A stretch of 64,000 nucleotides of DNA from Leptospiraceae bacterium (GTDB lineage: Bacteria > Spirochaetota > Leptospiria > Leptospirales > Leptonemataceae), in NCBI GenBank assembly GCA_026005135.1, contig BPKM01000001.1:806001-870000 (forward strand). The letters are read 5' to 3'. The first letter of the stretch is position 1. Every line of letters starts with the position of its first letter. Shown here one piece after another: positions 17,901-27,987 of the stretch. The position numbers and the translations under genes are program-made. Under the pieces are notes generated by a model, which saw only the letters and a list, made by a program, of their open reading frames with translations, was not told the DNA's origin and made no database searches.

Positions 17901-18878
17901 ATGGATTTTTATAGATCTGAAAAAGAAGAAGTTTCAAACATAATCTTAGAAGAAACAAAAGATTTTAAGCAATTAATTGAAAAATGTAAAAAACAAGATC
18001 CTGATGCTTTAGAAAAATTTTTTGAAATTTATAGTATAGAAATATATAATTTTCCGATGAAGGTATTTCATTTTACAGAGGAAGAAGCAGGAGACTTTTT
18101 TCTTTTTGCTTTTGAAAGATTAAGAGATGGAAAAAGATTTCGTTCTTTTAGAGGTGATTCTTCTTTTCGAACCTGGTTTTATAGTGTTTTAAGGAATTTA
18201 GTTCTGGATTGGATAAGAGCGAATAAAAAATCTAAGGTAATTCAATTTTATAATTATGCTTCTATTGCGGAAATAGAAAAACAAATTTTAAAAGAATTAG
18301 AATCAAATGATAAAATAGAAGCAAAATTGGTTCAGGACTTATTTTATCGTATTATTGAAAATTTTGATGAAGATTCAAGGATAATTTTTAAACTTGTTTA
18401 TATTTTTTATTTAAACTTAGATGAAGATGATATTCATATATTAAAAACAAAGTATAAGAAAACAGGTTCAGAAATTTTACAATTTATATCAGAAATAAAA
18501 GAATATTTAACTAATAAAAATATTAAATTAAAACAAAAATCAGAACGTTTACATCGTTTATATCTTAAATTACTAAAATTAAAAGAAAAAGAACAGGAAT
18601 TAAAAGAGCTAAAAGAAAATCAAGATCCAGAATGGGAAGAGAAATATATACAAATTTCAGAAGAATTAACAGAAATTCAAGCCATAATTAATAAAAAAAC
18701 CAAAAATAGAGATAAAATGATAGAACATACAAATCCAGATGCAACAGTATTAAGAACACCATTTCAAAAAATAGCAGAATTTTTAGAGATAAGTACTCCT
18801 ACCGTTAGTTCCATTTATAAAAAAGCAGAAAATCAGATAAAAAATAGCCAGGAATTAAAAAAAATTTTTATAAATTAA
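17901..18878 (+). CDS. Sigma-70 family (ECF-like) sigma factor with large internal insertion
   Basis: 325 residues. Region 2 occupies about 30-112: a helical bundle ending in FRSFRGDSSFRTWFYSVLRNLVLDWIRANKK, typical of sigma region 2.3-2.4. Region 4 is at the C terminus, TPFQKIAEFLEISTPTVSSIYKKAENQIK (about 283-316), a helix-turn-helix. Between them lie some 160 residues instead of the usual 30-60, including a charged coiled coil (about 205-265). The insert could bind a partner or sense a signal. The gene has its own consensus promoter and is followed 39 bp later by a small protein gene that may encode its regulator. Confidence 0.78.
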   Translation: MDFYRSEKEEVSNIILEETKDFKQLIEKCKKQDPDALEKFFEIYSIEIYNFPMKVFHFTEEEAGDFFLFAFERLRDGKRFRSFRGDSSFRTWFYSVLRNLVLDWIRANKKSKVIQFYNYASIAEIEKQILKELESNDKIEAKLVQDLFYRIIENFDEDSRIIFKLVYIFYLNLDEDDIHILKTKYKKTGSEILQFISEIKEYLTNKNIKLKQKSERLHRLYLKLLKLKEKEQELKELKENQDPEWEEKYIQISEELTEIQAIINKKTKNRDKMIEHTNPDATVLRTPFQKIAEFLEISTPTVSSIYKKAENQIKNSQELKKIFIN

Positions 18879-18917
18879 GTTTTTATACGTCAATTAATAC
18901 ATAGGAGGAGATATTAT

Positions 18918-19289
18918 ATGAACAATGATAAAGAACTTAATGCACAAGTCTTAAAATTATTAGATGAATTGTTAAATCAGAAAAAACAAAAAAAACCAAT
19001 AGATGATTCTTTAAAAAGTAAAATTAATTCCTTATCTAATAAAGAATTGGTGCAACTTATACAACTTTATACTGACTTAACAAAGTATGAGGATTCTACC
19101 GAAAAAAAGGAGATACCTGAATTTTATTTATATAGAGTAAAAGATTACTACGAAAAATTAAGAATTAAAAATAAGCAACAAGAAGAAGATATTGCAGGAA
19201 TTGTATTACAGTTTTTTAAGAATTCATTAAAAATTCTCAATTATACATTAGATTTACAAGTTCAGGAAGTTCCTATACAATCATCATAG
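18918..19289 (+). CDS. Probable partner of the sigma factor, first half (frame broken at 19287)
   Basis: 123 residues, helical and charged (MNNDKELNAQ...), preceded by a strong AGGAGGAG box. It follows the sigma-factor gene directly, so an anti-sigma or co-regulator role is an inference from position only. The frame ends at TAG (19287-19289), but the +1 frame is open through this point and continues for about 99 more codons with similar composition, ending at 19587. The natural product is therefore probably one protein of about 220 residues, split here by a one-base frameshift or, less likely, joined by ribosomal frameshifting. Confidence 0.5.
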   Translation: MNNDKELNAQVLKLLDELLNQKKQKKPIDDSLKSKINSLSNKELVQLIQLYTDLTKYEDSTEKKEIPEFYLYRVKDYYEKLRIKNKQQEEDIAGIVLQFFKNSLKILNYTLDLQVQEVPIQSS

Positions 19290-19290
19290 A

Positions 19291-19587
19291 GGAAATGAAT
19301 TAGAGAAAAGTAATAAAGTTGTATTAGAAGATTATGAATCAGAAAAAAAAGTAGAATTTACATTAATACCACAGGAAAATTCTATTTTACTAAGTATATT
19401 TTTGCAAAATATTAATGGTTCTTTAACATTAAAATTAAAAAAAGATAATTCTATTATTGATATAAAACGTTTTTCTAACTTAAAAGAGAAAGAAAGAATT
19501 AATATAGAAGATTTAAAACCAGGTAATTATGTAATGGATTTAAAAGGTTCTTATAATAAAAAATTTCATTTAAGAATTATAGATTAA
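19291..19587 (+). pseudogene. Second half of the sigma-partner gene (+1 frame)
   Basis: Open frame reading GNELEKSNKVVLEDYE at its start and ending KKFHLRIID, with no good in-frame ATG; the only near start is TTG at 19402. The segment is beta-rich (FTLIPQENSILLSIFLQ, then GSLTLKLKK and LKPGNYVMDLKG), like the C-terminal sheet domain of a larger protein. Skipping one T in TCA-TAG-AGA joins it to the upstream frame. It ends at a strong terminator hairpin. Confidence 0.5.
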
Positions 19588-19607
19588 AGGGCAAATAGCC
19601 CTTTTTT
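19586..19607 (+). terminator. Rho-independent terminator after sigma operon
   Basis: Perfect 7-bp stem AAAGGGC/GCCCTTT with loop AAATA, followed by TTT and an AT tract. The hairpin overlaps the stop codon of the upstream frame and abuts the dnaE stop on the other strand. Confidence 0.8.
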
Positions 19608-21729
19608 ATAAAGCTTTAATAGTATCTCCTATTGTAATATAAGCTCCTTCAATACCAGGAACCTTTTTTATTTCACTAAAGAACTCTTCGTTATAAGAAA
19701 CACAAAAAGATTCATGAGCTTTTATTACTGTAGCTTTTTCTTTATTTTCCTGAGAAACAATATGAAAAAATACCTGAATATTACCTCTATATTCCTGAAT
19801 TAATTTTGCTAATTCCTGTAACGATTGCTTTTCAAAAGATTCTTTATAAATTTTTAAATGTAAAGATTTTTCCATTTTTTCTTCTATTTTATCTTTATTG
19901 AGTTCCTGAATATCTTCTACAATGATTGTGATTTGTTGTGTTTCACTATCTATTTCTGCATTACCTTTAATAAGTACTATAAGATCATCTTTTAATAATT
20001 CTCTTTTTTGTTCAATAATATTACTAAATGCTATACAGGATATAGATCCAGTCCAATCATGCAAAGTAAAACGAGCGAATTCTTTTTTATTTTTATTATT
20101 TTTGATTTCTACAGTATGTAATATCCCACAAACTTCTACGGATTGATTTTGCGTAAAATTCAAAACTTTTTCAATAGGTATAATTTTTAATTTTTGAATC
20201 ATATGTTTATATTTATCTAATGGATGTCCAGAAAAATATATTCCCAATACTTCTTTTTCTTTTTTGAAATATTCCATTTCTTCGTATTCTTCTTCTGAAA
20301 TTTGTGGTTCTGTTTTTGGTAAGGACTGAGAATTAAAAAATAAATCATTTTGACCCGAATTTATATCATCTTTTATTTTTTTTATATGTTCCATTAATTG
20401 TTCTAATGAATCAATTAATCCTTTTCTCGTATATCCTAAATTATCAAAGCATCCTGCATAAATTAAAGATTCTAATGCACGTTTATTGCAAACTTTTAAA
20501 TCAATATTTTCTAAAAATTCTATAATATTATTAAATTGTTTTATTTTTTTTCTTTTTTCCAGTATATCTTTAACAACATTATCACCAACATTTTTTATTG
20601 CACTTAATGCATAACGAATTGTATTATCATTTTCTATATGAAAAAATTGGTAGGATTTATTTATATCTGGTTTTTCTACTTTTATATTGAGTTCTTTACA
20701 TTCTATAAAATAGGGTGCTAATTTTTCTGTTTTATCGATTTCACTATCCAGTACTGCTGTCATAAATTCAATTGTATAATTAGCTTTCAAATAGGCTGTT
20801 TGGTAAACAATCATTGCATAAGCAGCAGAATGAGATTTATTAAAACCATATTTTGCAAATTCTGCCATTTGATCATAAATATTTTCTGCAAAATCTTTTG
20901 AATAACCTTTATTAATGGCACCTTCAATAAATAGAACTCTCATTTCCCTCATTTTAGATTCTATCTTTTTACCCATTGCTTTTCTTAAAGCATCAGATTG
21001 TCCTTTAGTAAATCCACCAATCTTTTGGGCTATTTGCATTACCTGTTCCTGATACAAAATCACACCATAGGTTTCTTTTAATATTTCTTCTAAATCTGGG
21101 TGGGGATATTCTACTTTTTCTATACCTTTTTTTCTGTTAATATATGCATCAGCCATTCCCGTTTGTAAAGGACCAGGCCTGTACATTGCAATAAGAGCAA
21201 TGAGATCTTCAAATACTTCTGGTTGCATTCTAATAACAAAATCTCTCATTCCGGGTGATGACTCTAATTGAAAGACTCCTTTTACTTTACCTGATTGTAA
21301 TAATTTGTAAGTTTTTTTATCATCTAAAGGAATTTGATTTATATTTATTTCTATACCTCTTCTTTCTTTAATTCTATTTAATGCATTTTGAATAACAGTA
21401 AGATTTCTTAATCCTAAGAAATCCATTTTAACAAGACCAATACTGGCTAAGGTATTCATATCAAACTGAGTTACTAAAATTCTTTCGCCATTTTTTTCCT
21501 TAGGGTTAGAAACTGTAGCAAGCGGTACTAAATTCTCTAATGGTTCAGGTGCAATTACAACACCTGCAGCATGCACTCCTGTTTGTCTTGAATTTCCTTC
21601 CAGTTTTTTTGCAATCTGAAATATTTTTTGATGTAATTCACTTTTTTCAGTTAATTTTTTAAATTCTGTTGATTCTTCTAATGCTTCTTCTAATGTAATT
21701 TTTGGAGTGTTTGGAATTGCCTGAGAATA
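19606..21729 (-). pseudogene. dnaE: DNA polymerase III alpha subunit, C-terminal two thirds (frameshifted from N-part)
   Basis: Continues the replicative polymerase in the alternate frame. From the junction it reads [19 protein letters not shown], then GNSRQTGVHAAGVVIAPEP. It contains the third catalytic region (FDMNTLASIGLVKMDFLGLRNL), the palm/fingers segment with YRPGPLQTGMADAYI, YGVILYQEQVMQIAQ, SDALRKAMGKK, GFNKSHSAAYAMIVYQTAYLK, the helix-hairpin-helix region and a C-terminal OB-fold (VEVCGILHTVEIK). The first ATG in this frame is at 21576, inside the conserved region, so it is not a natural start. See the N-terminal part for the break. Confidence 0.85.
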
Positions 21730-23107
21730 ATAGATTTGCTTCTGAAAAGGGCATTTTTAAAACCCTTGCAACATCTTTTAGACATGCTTTAGCAGCCATA
21801 TTACCATAAGTTATAATTTGGGCTACATTTTCATATCCATATTTCTGGCGAACATAGTTAATTACTTCTTCTCTTCGTTCTACACAGAAATCTACATCGA
21901 TATCTGGCATTTCTTTTCTTTCTGGATTTAAGAATCTTTCAAATAATAAGTTATATTTAATTGGATCAATTTCTGTAATTCCAAGACAATAAGCTATTAA
22001 GGAACCAGCAGCAGAACCTCTTCCTGGTCCTACAGGTATATTTCTATTTTTTGCCCAATTGATAAAATCCTGAACAATAAGAAAATAACCACCAAAATCC
22101 ATTTCTGTAATAACTTTATATTCAAATTCAAAACGCTCTTTAATTTGAGGAGTAATTTCTTTATAACGTTTTTTTAAACCTTCTTCTGCAAGTTTTCTTA
22201 AGTAGCTGTTTATTGTATAACCTTCTGGAACATCAAATTTAGGTAGTAGAGGATTGCCAAAACGAAAATCAAGATCTATCATATCTTTTATTTTTAGTGT
22301 ATTATAAAAAGCTTCTGGCATTTCTGGAAAGAGCCTGAACATTTCTTCTGGAGTTTTTACATAGAATTCTTGATTAAATCCAAATTCCAGTGGTTCATCT
22401 ATACTTTTCTTTTGATTTATACGTAATAGAATATCTTGAATTTCGTGATCTTCTTTTGTTAAGAAATGACTATCATTTGTTAATACAAGGGGAATATCCC
22501 ATTTTTTTGCAATTTCTATATTACCTTTTGCAACAATTTCTTCTTCTTTTAAGCCATGATTCTGAATTTCTAAATAAAAGCGATCTTTTCCAAATATATC
22601 TTTTAGTTTTTTGGCTAATTTTTCTGCTTCGTTAAATTTGCCAGTTAAAATTTTTCTTTGAACTTCACCACCTAAGCAGGCTGTTAAACAAATTAAGCCT
22701 TCATTATATTGTTCTAATAATTCATAATCAATTCGTGGTTTTCGATAAAATCCTTCTGTAAAGGAACGAGAAGTAAGTTTTATAAGATTTTTATAACCTG
22801 TTAAATTTTGTGCTAATAGAACTAAATGATAATTATTACCATCTGCAAGATTTTCCATTACTTTTTTTTCTGTTCTTTTTCCTGGTGCAACATAAAATTC
22901 ATTTCCTATTATAGGTTTTATTCCTTGTTTTACTGCTTCCTGGTAAAATTGTATAACACCATACATATTACCATGATCAGTTATAGCAACTGCATCCATT
23001 CCATGTTTTTTACAATATTCCATTAATTCTTTAATTCTTATTGCTCCATCTAATAGGCTAAAAGTAGTATGCAAATGAAGATGAGTAAAATTTAATTTTG
23101 TTTCCAT
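21659..23107 (-). CDS. dnaE: DNA polymerase III alpha subunit, N-terminal part (frameshifted)
   Basis: Main replicative DNA polymerase. PHP domain first: [34 protein letters not shown]. The palm follows, with the catalytic aspartates in [16 protein letters not shown] and the [18 protein letters not shown] motif. The real protein continues to about SEANL at position 21731; beyond this the frame reads about two dozen unrelated residues (ending RRINRI). Removing one T in the stretch CTATTATTC restores NLYSQAIPN and joins the two halves into a full-length enzyme of about 1,150 residues. Because dnaE is essential, an assembly indel is more likely than a true null. Confidence 0.9.
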   Translation of the reverse strand: METKLNFTHLHLHTTFSLLDGAIRIKELMEYCKKHGMDAVAITDHGNMYGVIQFYQEAVKQGIKPIIGNEFYVAPGKRTEKKVMENLADGNNYHLVLLAQNLTGYKNLIKLTSRSFTEGFYRKPRIDYELLEQYNEGLICLTACLGGEVQRKILTGKFNEAEKLAKKLKDIFGKDRFYLEIQNHGLKEEEIVAKGNIEIAKKWDIPLVLTNDSHFLTKEDHEIQDILLRINQKKSIDEPLEFGFNQEFYVKTPEEMFRLFPEMPEAFYNTLKIKDMIDLDFRFGNPLLPKFDVPEGYTINSYLRKLAEEGLKKRYKEITPQIKERFEFEYKVITEMDFGGYFLIVQDFINWAKNRNIPVGPGRGSAAGSLIAYCLGITEIDPIKYNLLFERFLNPERKEMPDIDVDFCVERREEVINYVRQKYGYENVAQIITYGNMAAKACLKDVARVLKMPFSEANLLFSGNSKHSKNYIRRSIRRINRI

Positions 23108-23457
23108 GGTTATGTACCTAAAATATTAAAATACTAATCAAAAATCAAGTACTTTTGATCTGTTTAGTATTTATTTTAATATTTTTATTTTATTTATCGT
23201 CAGAATTGAATTTAATATGATGCAATAATTTATCATTTATACTAAACTAATTAACAATTTTAATAGTAATTCTTTAAATATCCATAAATATTTAAAAAAG
23301 AAAAATATGATTATAATTTTTAATTCTTTTTATTGACTAAAAATTAGAATAAAAAATTTTTTCTGTAATTTACTCAAAAGTTTTAAAAAATATAAAAAAG
23401 AAATGAGGGGTAATTTTTATAAGTTTTCTTTTAAAATTTAACGAAAATGAATAAAAG
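23108..23457. other. 350-bp AT-rich divergent intergenic region
   Basis: Lies between the divergent dnaE and the helical-protein gene at 23458, so it should hold promoters for both. A TTGACT near 23335 followed by an AT tract is a weak candidate on the plus strand. I see no convincing gene, hairpin or repeat. Confidence 0.4.
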
Positions 23458-24312
23458 ATGGATACTAATATAAAATTAAATAAAAAACAAACAGATTATT
23501 TATTATATTATTTTAAAAAAAATAAAGAATATAAAAAGTATTTACCGTTATTAAAACGTTCTAAGATCTGGAATGAATTTATCAATGGTGAAATACCTTT
23601 ATATTATATTGAATCTATTATAAATTGTTTAGAATCTGGTATATCTGTAAAATATTTAAAAAAAATTCTAAAACATTTAAGAAAACATAATTTTCCCGAG
23701 TTATTAATTTATCAAAATTTAAATAATTCAAAACTTTTTATTAAAGAGGGTAATATAGTTATTGAACCTGAAACTTCTCAATATATTTTAAATTTTTATT
23801 CTAATGAAATTCATAATAAAGAAAAAAAAGAAATATTAAACCCAGAAGTTATTAGTCTAAAAGATATTTATAAAATCATAATTGATAATTATAATAAGAA
23901 AAATTATACCAAAGTATATGAATATTCTTATCATATTATTAAATTGCAAAAATATAATAAAATATTTCTATTTAATTCGGAAGAAATGTTTAAATTTTAC
24001 GAAATTTATGCAACTGCAATATTAAATTTAAAAAGTGCAAAAGAAAGCTTTCGAATATTTAAAACTCTATTTAAAGAACTAAACGAACCATATTTTTTAA
24101 AACAATTAGGAATACAGTTATTTTTATCTAAGCATTTTAAATTCTCTTTAAAATTTTTTTATAGGTATTATAGATATATTCGTCAAAAAAATATAGATAG
24201 TTTGAAATTGAACGAAGAAGAGATAAAAATAAAATCAATTATAAAGATAAATAAGATAATGTTATTTATGAATGATAAAAACGATAAAGCAAAATTGAAA
24301 TTAATTAAATAA
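23458..24312 (+). CDS. Helical repeat (TPR-like) protein of unknown function
   Basis: 284 residues, Lys-, Tyr- and Ile-rich and almost entirely helical. Segments such as YEIYATAILNLKSAKESFRIFKTLF and YFLKQLGIQLFLSKHFKFSLKFFYRYY look like paired TPR helices near residues 180-245. No signal peptide. The next gene follows after 12 bp, so the two are probably co-transcribed. Function unknown. Confidence 0.5.
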   Translation: MDTNIKLNKKQTDYLLYYFKKNKEYKKYLPLLKRSKIWNEFINGEIPLYYIESIINCLESGISVKYLKKILKHLRKHNFPELLIYQNLNNSKLFIKEGNIVIEPETSQYILNFYSNEIHNKEKKEILNPEVISLKDIYKIIIDNYNKKNYTKVYEYSYHIIKLQKYNKIFLFNSEEMFKFYEIYATAILNLKSAKESFRIFKTLFKELNEPYFLKQLGIQLFLSKHFKFSLKFFYRYYRYIRQKNIDSLKLNEEEIKIKSIIKINKIMLFMNDKNDKAKLKLIK

Positions 24313-24324
24313 TAAACTAAAACA

Positions 24325-25317
24325 ATGGAGAAAAAAGTAAAAGAGATTATAAATCATTCAATCCACAAGAAAAAAGAAGAAGAAAATATAATAGAAGAGA
24401 AGATTGATAAAATTTTCGAAGAATTAAATTTTTTAAAATTAAAATATACTTCCAATTTATTTTTGAATTTAGAAGATACTATATTAGAAAAATTTGCAGA
24501 AAAATATAGTAGTATTTTAATTTATTTACTCAATATACTTGATAAATCTACATCGAGTAAACTTATTACAAAGTTAACAAAAAATTCTGTATTATATCTT
24601 ATAGAAGAAGAAACACGTTTATTATTATTGGGTGAATTTCGTATTGAAGATGATTTTGAAGAATTAGCGAAAATCAGTATAATTTTAGATGAAATGGATT
24701 TTAGTGAAAATGAAAATTTTTTAAAAAAAGAAAATTTTAAAGAAATTAAAGAAGCGCTTTCTATTTTATTAAAAAGAAGAAAAGCAAAAGAGGGAACATT
24801 AAAATTTAATTATTTGTTAAATTTTGATTTAGATGAATTAAGGGAATTAATTGATTTAATTGTTCAAAAAAAACCAATCATTATCCCAATATTAATGGTA
24901 TTTTCGCCAGATTCTGTAAAGCAATTTTTATTAGAAGAGATTGTAAAAAAATATCCAGTCATTTTAAAGGCATTACCAGAAGATATTTATGAATTAAAAT
25001 ATTATACATTTTTAAAAGATAAAGCTCAACAAATTATTGAATATTTACCTGATGAAGTAATTCATAAATTAGAATATTTAGAAATAGTTAAAAGGTTAGA
25101 AGAAGGACTTGATAGATTAATTCAAGAGTTTAAACAAAAAGAATATTCAGAAAGACAAAAAAGAGAAAAAATCCTTAATCAGGTTTATGAAATTCTTATC
25201 TCTGAAACACCTGAAATTCAAGAACTCTTATTAATTGATTTATTAAATAAAGGTTATTTATCTGCAAAAGAAGTAGAAATTTTACAATTATTATTTAAAC
25301 AAAATCAAAATGTTTAA
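24325..25317 (+). CDS. Helical protein of unknown function
   Basis: 330 residues, acidic and Leu-rich, predicted all-helical with an armadillo-like spacing (for example FSPDSVKQFLLEEIVKKYPVILKALPEDI near 195-225). The N terminus is a charged helix (EKKVKEIINHSIHKKKEEE). Faintly reminiscent of the FliG middle-domain helical layout, but no FliG motifs are present, so I do not assign it. Forms an apparent operon with the preceding TPR-like gene and ends 4 bp from the convergent Sm-like gene. Confidence 0.5.
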   Translation: MEKKVKEIINHSIHKKKEEENIIEEKIDKIFEELNFLKLKYTSNLFLNLEDTILEKFAEKYSSILIYLLNILDKSTSSKLITKLTKNSVLYLIEEETRLLLLGEFRIEDDFEELAKISIILDEMDFSENENFLKKENFKEIKEALSILLKRRKAKEGTLKFNYLLNFDLDELRELIDLIVQKKPIIIPILMVFSPDSVKQFLLEEIVKKYPVILKALPEDIYELKYYTFLKDKAQQIIEYLPDEVIHKLEYLEIVKRLEEGLDRLIQEFKQKEYSERQKREKILNQVYEILISETPEIQELLLIDLLNKGYLSAKEVEILQLLFKQNQNV

Positions 25318-25321
25318 ATCC

Positions 25322-25537
25322 TTACGCTATATAAAATTCTGCTTTAGTAACTGATTTTATAGGTATTTTTTCTTCTACACCTTTTTTAGTATAATTAATA
25401 ATATAACCTTTATCAAAACTTCTATTTTTATTTAAATGTATAATTTTTCCATCTGCTAATTGTATGGAAATATCTATTCCTTTGAATTGAAGATATTTTA
25501 AAAGTTGTTTTTCGAATTCTTTATTAGATACTTTCAA
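25322..25537 (-). CDS. Small protein with Hfq/Sm-like pattern
   Basis: 71 residues, starting with TTG at 25537 under a perfect AGGAGG box six bases upstream. After an N-terminal helix (FEKQLLKYLQFKG), the beta pattern ISIQLADGKIIHLNKNRSFDKGYI and then IPIKSVTKAEF parallels the Hfq Sm1 and Sm2 strands (LxxGxxLxGxxxxFD... and YKHAIS). The conserved Hfq YKHA is not present; IKSV takes its place. Length equals a typical Hfq. This is a fold guess: it could be another small SH3-like protein. Divergent from rpsU. Confidence 0.4.
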   Translation of the reverse strand: MKVSNKEFEKQLLKYLQFKGIDISIQLADGKIIHLNKNRSFDKGYIINYTKKGVEEKIPIKSVTKAEFYIA

Positions 25538-25719
25538 AGTGAACCTCCTAATTTAGATTTTATGTAGTATGCGCATTACAATTTACGGATAAATTTGAAT
25601 TTTTTTGATTCTTTTTTTATTAATAATTACACAAATTTTAAAAAATAGTAGTTGCCAGTAAAAAAAATTATATTATCTATTTTAATTAGATAAGTATTGT
25701 AATTTTTTCAATAAAAGAC

Positions 25720-25750
25720 TTGACCTATTTTTTACCTAAAAAAATATGTA
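25720..25750 (+). promoter_or_regulatory. Candidate promoter of the rpsU-dnaG-rpoD operon
   Basis: TTGACC at 25720-25725 with a TATGTA (25745-25750, spacer 19) or AATATG (25743-25748, spacer 17) as possible -10. About 35 bp upstream of the S21 start, which has AGGAGA. The -10 assignment is ambiguous. Confidence 0.4.
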
Positions 25751-25783
25751 TTTTTTTGATATATTTTTAAATTAGGAGAAGCT

Positions 25784-26005
25784 ATGATTGGAGTAATTGT
25801 AAAAGATGGAGAAAGTATAGATTCAGCACTAAAACGTTTTAAAAAAGAATGTGTTAATGCTGGTATTTTAAGTGAGATAAAAAAACGCGAATTTTACGAA
25901 AAACCATCAGAAATCAAAAAGAAAAAAAGAGAAGCAGCAGAAAGAAAGAGAAGAAAAAAATTATTAATGCAAAAGAAAAAAGAACAAATGACTTTCGGAA
26001 AATAA
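25784..26005 (+). CDS. rpsU: 30S ribosomal protein S21
   Basis: 73 residues, starting [19 protein letters not shown], with the family's [13 protein letters not shown] and a long basic tail ([15 protein letters not shown]). S21 helps initiation by stabilising the anti-Shine-Dalgarno region of 16S rRNA. AGGAGA precedes the ATG. First gene of the classic macromolecular-synthesis operon with dnaG and rpoD following. Confidence 0.95.
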   Translation: MIGVIVKDGESIDSALKRFKKECVNAGILSEIKKREFYEKPSEIKKKKREAAERKRRKKLLMQKKKEQMTFGK

Positions 26006-26061
26006 TTTTTTTATTTCTCTTTTCTCTTAAATTTCATTTATTTGATAATATACCTTTATTT

Positions 26062-27963
26062 ATGGAAGATATTAAGACCAAGATCTTGCAAAGTATTCCA
26101 ATAGAAAATTATATAAGTAGATTTGTTTCACTTAAAAAGCAAGGTAGATATTTAGTAGGTCTTTGTCCCTTCCATAAAGAGAAAACACCCTCTTTTACCG
26201 TTACACCAGATAAAGGAATTTTTTATTGTTTTGGTTGTGGTAAGGGAGGGAATCTAATTACATTTGTTATTGAAAAAGAACAAGTTTCCTTTAAAGAAGC
26301 ACTTGAAATTTTAGCAAACTATGCTGGATTTAAAATATCGCCAGCAAATATTCAAACAGAAAATAAATATATAAAAGTTTTAGAACAGGTTCATCAAGAG
26401 TTTCAGAAATATTTATTATCATCTGAAGGAAAAAAATTTTATGATTATTTGCTTTCAAGAGGTTTAGAACCTGCTATTATTAATAAATTTCAATTGGGGG
26501 CTTCTTCAGAGGAATATGAATGGATTGTTAAAAAATTTCCTCAAAACTTAGAAGAACTTTATACCTTAGGAATTGTAAAAAAAAATACCAGTAATCAATT
26601 TTATGATTTTTTTCGCAATAGAATTATTTTTCCTATATTTAATACATCAAATCATGTAATTGGATTTGGAGGAAGAGTAATTGATGATTCTAAACCAAAA
26701 TATTTAAATTCTCCAGAAAGCAGTATATTTCATAAAGGATCTATTTTATATGGATTAAATTTTGCTATTCCATCAATAAGAAAATATAATGAAATATTTA
26801 TAACAGAAGGATATTTAGATGTTATTGGATTACATCAAATTGATGTAGAAAATGTAGTAGCTCCCTTAGGCACAGCATTTACAGAAGAGCATAAAAAAAA
26901 TATACTTCGATATACAAAAAATATAATCTTTATGATGGATGGTGATATTGCAGGAAGAAATTCTGTCCAAAAAATGCTTTTATTATTTCAGGAGGAATTA
27001 GAAAATATAAATGTATTATTACTTCCTGAAGGATGGGATCCATTTGATCTCAGTAAAAAAATTCGTAAAGAAGAAGTTGCATTTAGTTTTAATCAATTGA
27101 AAGAAAATTCTATTTCAGGGTTAAATTTTTTATTAATGAACGTTATATATTTAGAAGAAGATATTATCGAAAAATTTTTATCTAATGATTTATTAAATTT
27201 TTATCTAAGTATAAAACAATTAATAGAAAAAGAAAATATAGAAAATTATTTTAAAAATTTAGATTTAGAAAAGAAACAACAGGTTATCAATAAAATTAAA
27301 GATTTTTTTCTAAATATAAGAAGTGAGATATTAAAGGATTTATTAACACAAGAAATAGAACGAATTACAAAATTAAGAATTCAACAATTTATTAAACCAA
27401 AGCAAAGACAAAATAATTCTTTTTTTGTAAATTCAACAAAAAAAACATCAGAGTATATTGACAAAGAAAAAGAAATTCTATATATTATAGAAAGAGAATT
27501 ATTAGGTACATTAATTAAATATCCACAGATGATAAAAAATTTTGCAACAGAAATAGATAATTTGAATTTTTATGATGATTTTAGTGAATTCTTATGGAGA
27601 GTATTATATGAAAAAAATATTATTATGGGAATGGAGATAGATTTATCTTTAATTCTTTCATTACTTCCATCTGAACAACAAAGCATATTGATACCATATG
27701 TAATGAAAGAAGAATTAAAAGAAAACAATAAAAATTTAACACGAATAAAAACAAAAGGTTTATTATCCGATAATGAAATAGAAAATATAATAAAAGAATT
27801 AATTACAAAACATAGAATTGAAGAGATAAATCAACAAATAAAAGATAAACAAAAAAAAATGAAAATAATGCAGGATAATGAAAAAACATATATATATTAC
27901 GAAATCGATAAGCTATTAAAAGAAAAGAAAATGTTATCATCCTCACTTCGAGGGCTTCAATAA
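26062..27963 (+). CDS. dnaG: DNA primase
   Basis: Makes RNA primers at the replication fork. The N-terminal zinc finger has C35, H38, C56 and C59 (CPFHKEKTPSF ... FYCFGCGKGG). The TOPRIM catalytic core contains FGGRVIDDSKPKYLNSPES, ITEGYLDVIGL and MMDGDIAGRNS. The C-terminal helicase-binding region is helical and lysine-rich. 633 residues is a normal length. It lies 56 bp after rpsU and 24 bp before rpoD. Confidence 0.96.
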   Translation: MEDIKTKILQSIPIENYISRFVSLKKQGRYLVGLCPFHKEKTPSFTVTPDKGIFYCFGCGKGGNLITFVIEKEQVSFKEALEILANYAGFKISPANIQTENKYIKVLEQVHQEFQKYLLSSEGKKFYDYLLSRGLEPAIINKFQLGASSEEYEWIVKKFPQNLEELYTLGIVKKNTSNQFYDFFRNRIIFPIFNTSNHVIGFGGRVIDDSKPKYLNSPESSIFHKGSILYGLNFAIPSIRKYNEIFITEGYLDVIGLHQIDVENVVAPLGTAFTEEHKKNILRYTKNIIFMMDGDIAGRNSVQKMLLLFQEELENINVLLLPEGWDPFDLSKKIRKEEVAFSFNQLKENSISGLNFLLMNVIYLEEDIIEKFLSNDLLNFYLSIKQLIEKENIENYFKNLDLEKKQQVINKIKDFFLNIRSEILKDLLTQEIERITKLRIQQFIKPKQRQNNSFFVNSTKKTSEYIDKEKEILYIIERELLGTLIKYPQMIKNFATEIDNLNFYDDFSEFLWRVLYEKNIIMGMEIDLSLILSLLPSEQQSILIPYVMKEELKENNKNLTRIKTKGLLSDNEIENIIKELITKHRIEEINQQIKDKQKKMKIMQDNEKTYIYYEIDKLLKEKKMLSSSLRGLQ

Positions 27964-27987
27964 AAATCCACAGTAGAGGTTAATACT

